DNA from: Symsagittifera roscoffensis
Lineage: Eukaryota > Xenacoelomorpha > Acoela > Convolutidae
DNA: 64,000 bases
Assembly (NCBI RefSeq): GCF_963678635.1
Contig: NC_087063.1
Span: 10,512,386 to 10,576,385, forward strand
Direction of reading: 5' to 3'
Part shown: positions 58,340 through 64,000 of the stretch, piece by piece
How the letters are laid out: each line of letters begins with the position of its first letter
How positions within the stretch are numbered: position 1 is the stretch's first letter
Program-made: the position numbers and the translations under genes
Notes under the pieces: model-generated
What the model was told of the DNA's origin: nothing
The model's input: the letters and a program-made list of their open reading frames with translations, nothing else
Database searches by the model: none

Positions 58340-58614
58340 AGTGAACTAAAGAAGTCACTGAAATGACCATCAAGTGAAACTTACCATGCTTCAACCATAC
58401 GTTTGGTGGACTAGAAAGTTGTAAATGTTAATTTGAATCAGCTTTTAATGTAGACATTTGAAGTTGGCGTGAAAAACATTAGTGTTTTGTTTTAACCAAG
58501 TGTGTACTATTGTGTTGCTGATTATTGATTTAAATAGTTTGAAAAAGAAACCATGTTTCATGGACCAATTAAAGAGCTGATTTGTTTTTAATTCAATTTT
58601 GTATAATAAACAGT

Positions 58615-58620
58615 GATTTC
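58615..58620 (+). promoter_or_regulatory. Poly(A) signal AATAAA of the dynein gene
   Basis: Canonical AATAAA about 275 bp after the stop, in AT-rich sequence followed by a T/G-rich stretch. The resulting UTR length is reasonable. Confidence 0.6.
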
Positions 58621-58984
58621 ATTGTTTCAACAAGACGTCGACGTTGAATAGATAAAAGCAAAACTTAAGCAAAAACATTTAATTAAAAAACATTTTACAA
58701 AAAAGGATTTGAAAAAATTTTCCAATAAGTATCATATTAGTTTCAAGGAACAAAGTTGAATTTAACTTATTTGGGTTGCCTGATCTTTGTGATTTTTCCC
58801 AGAAAACATCCCTAAATTATATGCGCATAGTTTTCATTTTCGCAATTTATTTGTTCCAGTAATCGAAGCTATTGCCCAAATAAATGATCTTTTAAGTGTC
58901 AATAAACAGGGTTCAGGCACTTATTGAGGTTTTGTTGTTTTCTTTGTTTTGTTTTCAGGAAAAGTCTTGAAATTAAATTCAAGT

Positions 58985-59290
58985 TTTTGGGAGGCGGAAA
59001 TATCGTAGTGTGAAATTTCGTAGTCGAAATTATGATTAGGTGTAAATAAATTGATTAACATGTGTGACGGAAGTATACCTGATACTGACGAAGAAAAACT
59101 TGGCTTTTAAAATGCGGTGATGTAATTTTGTAGTTATTCATACCAATTATTTTTAATTTAAAATGTTCAGTCTTTTGAAAAATTCAATGAAACGCATAAA
59201 ATATACAATAATTTATTGCTTGGTTTAAATACTACGAAAATTCCCACTACGAATTTTCACACTACGCTATTTCCAACTACGTTATTTCGT
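58985..59290. mobile_element. MITE-like element with TTTCGTAGT ends
   Basis: The left side has AATATCGTAGTGTGAAATTT then CGTAGTCGAAAT; the right side has the inverted counterparts (CCCACTACGAATTTTCACAC, TACGCTATTTCC, ACTACGTTATTTCG). Each end is made of two or three short copies of the same word. Confidence 0.5.
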
Positions 59291-59855
59291 ACTACCCCGG
59301 GTCGACCAAAACTTCTTATCTTCTTATCATACAATTTACATGTATGAAAAATTTCTTACCATACAAATTTTTCCAACTCGATACGTACAGAAATTTGTTT
59401 GAAATCTCTATGATAAGCATTTTTCCATATATGAAATTTGTTTGGTAGGTATTTTTCCATAAACAAGAAAGTTTTTTTTTTCTAATTTTAGTTTCTGAAA
59501 AATTTTGGGTTGTGTTTGTCACAAAAGGCAAGTGAAGAAGACCTTGGTTTACTCAGAGCAATAAAGGCTGGACACTGGTGCATTCACAAAGCATGTAAAC
59601 GACCTGAATTGTTTTTCTGCTGGTATTCACAATGATATAACGAAAACAACAAATTTTTAATTTTTGGCGAACTTTTTCAAAGATGATCATTTGTAAAGTT
59701 TGAATTATTAAATCATCAGACATTGATCAAGGCGTAGATGAACATGCCATGCAAAGGAAATATGAGTTTTCAGCGATTTTGAAAAAAATTATTAGGCGAA
59801 AGGAAAAAACTCCAGCATTAGTGTATCCTGGACTACGTTATGCACTCAAAAACAG
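59291..59855. mobile_element. Second copy (opposite orientation, truncated) of the GGGTCGA element
   Basis: Begins GGGTCGACC and carries TTTCTTACCATACAA, GATACGTACAGAAA, TTGGTTTACTCAGAG, GTAAACGACCTGAATTG and GTGTATCCTGGACTACGTTA, each the complement of blocks in 5508-6316. The far end is missing. Confidence 0.5.
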
Positions 59856-60348
59856 CTATGCATGCGCTCATTCGATTACCACTTCTAATTATGATATTTT
59901 ATGTTGAGGTTGAAAATTTTAATTTCAGACCAATTTGCACTACGCAAGCTGGACGACTTAGAGATTGCGGCGATTTAATTTACAGATTGTTTCAATTAAC
60001 TTGTACTTCTTGTTTTTTTTTCGCGATTTTTTAACTTGTAACTTAATTTTTCGCGATTGTTTGACTTGTGGTTTCTTTCAAAGGAGGTTTTTGAAAAAAA
60101 AATTGTTACTAGTTTTTATTAACTTCAAAACTTTTGTAATATTTCTCTTTTCAAACTGTATGCCGCTTTCTTGGTAAAAAACGATTAAAAAAAAACTTGA
60201 ATTAATATCGAAAAAAATTCTAAATAGAACAAATTAGGTCAGAGGTTAATGAATCATACATTTCCAAGCTCCGGTTCAGAACGTTTTTTCTCGATACCGA
60301 AACTTTTTTTTTCAATTTTTTCTAATCCGAAATATGGTTGAAAAGTCT

Positions 60349-60601
60349 GGGTCTTATGCGTTAAACGGCCCAAAAATCAAAATTGAAGCAAAATGAAAAC
60401 TGAAACTGATCCTGATTGGCTAATATTAGCCAATCAAATTCGAGCAACTATGTCAGCCATTTCGATTGATACTGAGATTAATCCTGATTGGCTCGTATAA
60501 TATGTAATAACTGAAGCAATGTATGTTGATTACGTGTTTTCAATTTGAAATAAAATTTCTGACTATTTTCCTAATTTTGGGCCGTTTAACGCATAAGACT
60601 C
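60349..60601. mobile_element. 253-bp MITE with 8-bp target duplication
   Basis: The ends GGGTCTTATGCGTTAAACGG and, inverted, GAGTCTTATGCGTTAAACGG match over about 27 bp with one early mismatch. It is flanked by AAAAGTCT at 60341-60348 and 60602-60609. The 8-bp duplication points to a hAT-type transposase acting in trans. Confidence 0.75.
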
Positions 60602-60934
60602 AAAAGTCTTTTATTATGATGCATCAACAAACTCCTCGCCAATTTATGTTTGTGTGACCTGATTTTGCTTAAATATCACCGTAAGTCAAATACGCCACTT
60701 TGTACTTATCATATTGCCTGGCGGGAGGTGGCCCAGTTTTTCATTTTTTTCGAAATTTCATTTTTTTTCTTAATCTAAAACATTTTTGATAGGCGCTAAA
60801 GCAAAAAGTAGAAACTTATAGGACTTTCGCCGTAATACGAGCGCTCTTTTCTAGTTCACAAAGATTTGATTTAAATTGTAAATTGATTATAATGTGCATG
60901 ACTACTTGATTATAATGTGCATGATGCGTCATAA

Positions 60935-61066
60935 TCACTGCAGTCCTTTAATGAATGTCATGTAGTCTTCCATGCTGACTTTGCCGTCTCCGTCTAAATC
61001 TGCCATCCTGATCATCTCAGCTAAGTCTGCGTCATTCACTCGCTCTCCCAGAGATAGAAGAAGCGC
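60935..61066 (-). CDS. Last coding exon of an EF-hand calcium-binding protein (calmodulin/centrin type)
   Basis: On the - strand, acceptor ctgttcag is followed by 44 codons and TGA (complement of TCA at 60935-60937). It reads ALLLSLGERVNDADLAEMIR, MADLDGDGKVSMEDYMTFIK, GLQ. DLDGDGKVSMEDY is a complete EF-hand loop with Asp/Asp/Asp/Lys/Ser/Glu at the coordinating positions, and LGERxxDxxxxEMIRxAD resembles the fourth EF-hand of calmodulin and centrin. The exon starts in phase 0. Upstream exons would lie at higher coordinates; I see none before 64000, so the intron is at least 2.9 kb. The gene converges on the dynein gene. Exact family (calmodulin-like, centrin, troponin C-like) cannot be set from one hand. 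Confidence 0.85.
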   Translation of the reverse strand, partial: ALLLSLGERVNDADLAEMIRMADLDGDGKVSMEDYMTFIKGLQ

Positions 61067-61920
61067 CTGAACAGAAATCGAATCAAGAGTTATGCGAGGC
61101 AAAATGACGTAAATTCGATCTCATTGTGGTAGAGAAGCTGTCAATCATCAATTTAACAACCTTTTGCCTTTTTTAAATTATTTTTTTAATACCAAGAAAA
61201 ATTAAAACTTATTAAACAAGTTCGTATTATTATTATTGGAAACTTTAATTTAGAGCATTTTTTTTGCTCCAATACAAGTGTGGGAAATTCAATATCAATT
61301 TTGCTTATATTTTTTTTTCAAAAATTGAAGTTTCAGATACTAAGCTTTTTTCATCTAATTATCCTTCATATTATTTTTCAGACTTTTTTGGTGAAAATAA
61401 CTTCATCCAAGCAGATCTAAATTTTTCAAAATATCAATAAATAACTACTTGGCGGCAGAGCAGAAAAAACCTAGCATATCCAAGGGGAATCGGGGAGCAT
61501 GTTACGTAGGTTCGAATTTTGTTTTTAACCAATCAAATTGGAGATATCTACGAACAAGTATTCTAATGGCAAAAGGCACGCCAAATGAAAGATACAAGCA
61601 ACAGTGGGATTTTAAAGTTTAAGCAGCACCGTTTGAGGCTGTGAGTCGAGACTTGAAAGGCTCTTTTCATGAATTAACCAATTTTTCTAAAAATATAAAA
61701 ACCCAACTCTGTAAACAATTGATTAAATTATTGTTTTCAATTTCAAAGATAGCTGATTTGTTCTCAGTGTAGTTTTTTTCAGTCACAGCTCAAATTTTAA
61801 AGTAAAATTTTTCGACAGATTTTTCTACAACCTCAAATCTATCTATGTACTGAGCTCATTTTTTTCCAATCTTCTATCATTTTTTTATAGAAATATGGTG
61901 GTTTGAAAAATGGAAACATG
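61067..61920. other. Intron of the EF-hand gene, left part
   Basis: AT-rich; no exon recognised on either strand. Confidence 0.5.
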
Positions 61921-62516
61921 CATTACGAGGCCAAACTGTGCATTTTCTGAAATGTAAGCGGATTCCGCAACAGGCAAAAATCAGATTTGTCCCGGAATCC
62001 ACAAAATTGCTATTTTTCTTTGATCTTCTCTGCTATTTTGGATTCCACGGACAAATAGTTAAAACACTGTTTTGCTCAAAATTGCTCCAAAAACAGGCAA
62101 ATTTGAGGAATCCGCAACAAAATGTGTGGAATCCGGAACAAGTTCGTCGAATCCATCAATAATTGAAAATATAAGTGTTTATTAAACTTAAACTGTCGCG
62201 GAATCCGCAATTGTAAGTGGAATCCGAAAATTGTAAGCGGAATCCGCAAATTGTAAGCTGATCCGCAAATTTTAAGCGGAATCCGCAAATTTTAGGTGGA
62301 ATCCGCATAAATTTGAGGAATCCAATTAAATTTGCGGAATCCGGAACAACTACCTATATTTGCTCGTTGCGGAATCCGCAACAAAATCAATGTGCCGACA
62401 TAAATTACGTTACAGGTATTTGTACGCGGAATCCACTGAAGATTTGTCTCTGGAATCCAGAAACATACAGACAAAAAACTGTGCGCCTATCCAGTGCACA
62501 GCTTGGCCTCGTAATG
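61921..62516. mobile_element. 596-bp inverted-repeat element filled with GCGGAATCCGC units
   Basis: 22-bp terminal inverted repeats CATTACGAGGCCAAACTGTG(CA) at 61921-61942 and 62495-62516 differ at one base. Between them the palindrome-like word GCGGAATCCGC, or variants, recurs more than ten times, at about 20-bp spacing around 62200-62310 (unit about ATTGTAAGCGGAATCCGCAA). No ORF of interest. Confidence 0.7.
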
Positions 62517-62569
62517 TGATTAATTGAAAATTTGAGTCGCCTTGACGCTTCGAAGTCGCATTTTTTTTT

Positions 62570-64000
62570 CGCGTTAGATTTTTCATGAGTAGCGTGGGTG
62601 GGGAACTAATAAAAGGGTTCATAAAGTAGCATAAAGATAAAAGTTGTGAATCCTAGTTAGTCTTCAAAATAAGATTACAAAATAATATTTAGTTTAAACG
62701 CGTTATGGGTCAAAAATGTGTCGCGAAGTTCTCAAAATTGCGAAGGAAGTCATTAACTTTCAGTTTCGAAATTTGATTTTATTTTTTAGATTTGACAGCG
62801 GAAAAAAAATTTATCGATTAAAAAGTGGATTTTAATTTTTAGATTTGACAGCGGAATAAAAATATTATCTATCAAAAAGTGTCACCCATAAAACGAAAAT
62901 TAAAATGTTTTAGGTCTATAGGCTTTTGTTTTTAAATTAGATTTTTTTTCTCTATTTCGATGCGTTGATTGACTGTTTTCCAATTGTATGTTGGCTATGT
63001 TAAGAATTAGGAAAAGATCAAAATTAAATCATTACAACTAATCAATCCAAATAACGCGTTGCTGGACATACAGTTTACCAAATTAAGTAATCGTGTTTCC
63101 GAGATAGCGCCGAAATCTTTTAGTACCGAAATGAAAAAAGTAGTGAAGATTGCCGATAACTGTTTGGCTAAAAACGAGAAAAAAAGGAAAGATAAAAAAC
63201 TGCAACTGAATAGATTAAAGCTGTATAAATTAAACTGCTGGAAAGAAAAAAAATCCATGTGTTGCTCTGCGTCTCCATTGATAAAACTGATTTTGTAATC
63301 TAAGTTAGCAGGCCGACGAGGTAAAGCAAAATAGGCCAAATTTGAACAAGACTGCTCGTACGTCTATGGAGCCGTAATAACATGAAAAATATTATACGTC
63401 AACGTAATAAAGTATAATGAAAGACAAATAAAAATTTGAGGTTTTCTGTAATAAGCACGCCCACACGCCATATGAAGCACAAAGTGATAGATTTTGCTTC
63501 TTGAAACATGTCAACTATAGCAAATAAGCTTCCTTCAACCAATTTGGAATGATTTCTGAGACGGATTGAATCTCCGGGTAAAACATCTTTTCAAATTTAA
63601 TCTCAGGACAACAATAACTTTCGGTTGATATAGTTCCGTCAAACTGGCTTGTTCGAAAAGTCGAATTTGTCTAAAAAAACCAACCGAGCAAAAATAATGT
63701 GTTACTTTCTTTAGGAAAGTTAGAACTATAAAATTGTTTCTTATTACTTAACTTTTAATGACGTTTAGAAAATTTAGCGTACCGACATGTTTTTTTTACT
63801 GAGTTATGACAAGAAATTTTGCAATTTGCTAGTTTAACTGCTTTTAATTGCCAAGCATAAGAAACAAACTAAAAACTTTTGCATATGATGTTTCAAAACA
63901 TCATCTTTATTTCTGACATCGATTAAAAACAAAACAAATTTCAAAGCAGTTCATTTTGAAGTCTAAATAAAAAATAGAATACAAACAAAACCCGACGGCT
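62570..64000. other. Right end of window: dispersed repeat and AT-rich DNA
   Basis: A dispersed intron-repeat copy spans about 62570-63000 (ends CAATTGTATGTTGGCTATG). At 63015-63298 a frame is open and Lys/Leu-rich (LDIQFTKLSNRVSEIAPKSF, NEKKRKDKKLQLNRLKLYKL). It lacks a clear ATG or splice sites and may be a fragment of a transposon protein; I do not call it a gene. Nothing else seen. Confidence 0.4.

Larger units (their letters stand above)
58640..60934. other. Intergenic region between the convergent dynein and EF-hand genes
   Basis: Contains several small inverted-repeat elements listed separately (58985-59290, 59291-59855, 60349-60601) and AT-rich DNA. No exon seen. Confidence 0.55.

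Noticed and set aside
62130-62460. CRISPR-like array of GGAATCCGC repeats
   Set aside because: Units are degenerate, spacers are near zero or uneven, the locus is eukaryotic and lies inside terminal inverted repeats.
63015-63298. Lys/Leu-rich open frame as a possible exon
   Set aside because: No convincing acceptor-donor pair, no ATG, no family match; kept only as a note.

Overview
The window is eukaryotic nuclear DNA from an animal, most likely an invertebrate. It is AT-rich and intron-rich, with GT-AG introns, tRNA-derived SINE sequence, non-LTR and LTR retrotransposons and many small inverted-repeat elements. I cannot name the species.

Host genes. On the + strand, twenty exons between 2385 and 58339 join in one continuous frame (phases checked exon by exon; about 1,044 codons plus stop). 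They encode the C-terminal part of an axonemal outer-arm dynein heavy chain of the beta type (DNAH9/DNAH11/DNAH17 group): the end of AAA5, all of AAA6, its lid and the C-terminal cap. The 5' part of the gene lies outside the window, left of base 1. A convergent gene on the - strand contributes only its last coding exon (60935-61066), an EF-hand of the calmodulin/centrin type.

Mobile DNA in the introns. Four LTR elements sit in introns of this one gene. Element A (6685-9704, intron 2) is a 3.0-kb mosaic, non-autonomous relative of element B. A Ty1/copia element lies on the - strand in intron 3 (13334-17857). Element B (21366-40269, intron 7) is a giant 18.9-kb Ty3/gypsy-type element. Its two 410-bp LTRs look identical by eye and it is flanked by the 4-bp target duplication CCAT. 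Element C (43125-49693, intron 11) is a decayed Ty3/gypsy element whose LTRs differ at 6 of 212 positions.

Element B is the most interesting object. Beyond gag-protease, RT-RNase H and integrase it carries a leader micro-ORF, a basic ORF overlapping gag, two tiny membrane-protein ORFs joined by an ATGA overlap, a Pro/Ser/Thr/Gln-rich reading region in three successive frames, an 872-codon envelope-like glycoprotein ORF, and, joined to it by another ATGA overlap, a 599-codon ORF I do not recognise. Its 3' noncoding region has a strong splice donor just after that last stop, two TACTAAC branch-point sequences and four copies of GCAGTAAAT. Comparing A with B shows mainly silent differences in the last 25 codons of the micro-ORF, which argues that it makes a protein.

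The rest is intronic or intergenic DNA built from recurring repeat families: several MITE-like elements with recognisable terminal inverted repeats (some with 8-bp target duplications), a 440-bp near-perfect hairpin, a SINE, a decayed LINE, and a dispersed intron repeat carrying splice-acceptor-like sequence. Frame breaks in the LTR elements are consistently in the -1 sense and several lie at homopolymers, so consensus error, real indels and programmed -1 frameshifting all have to be considered.
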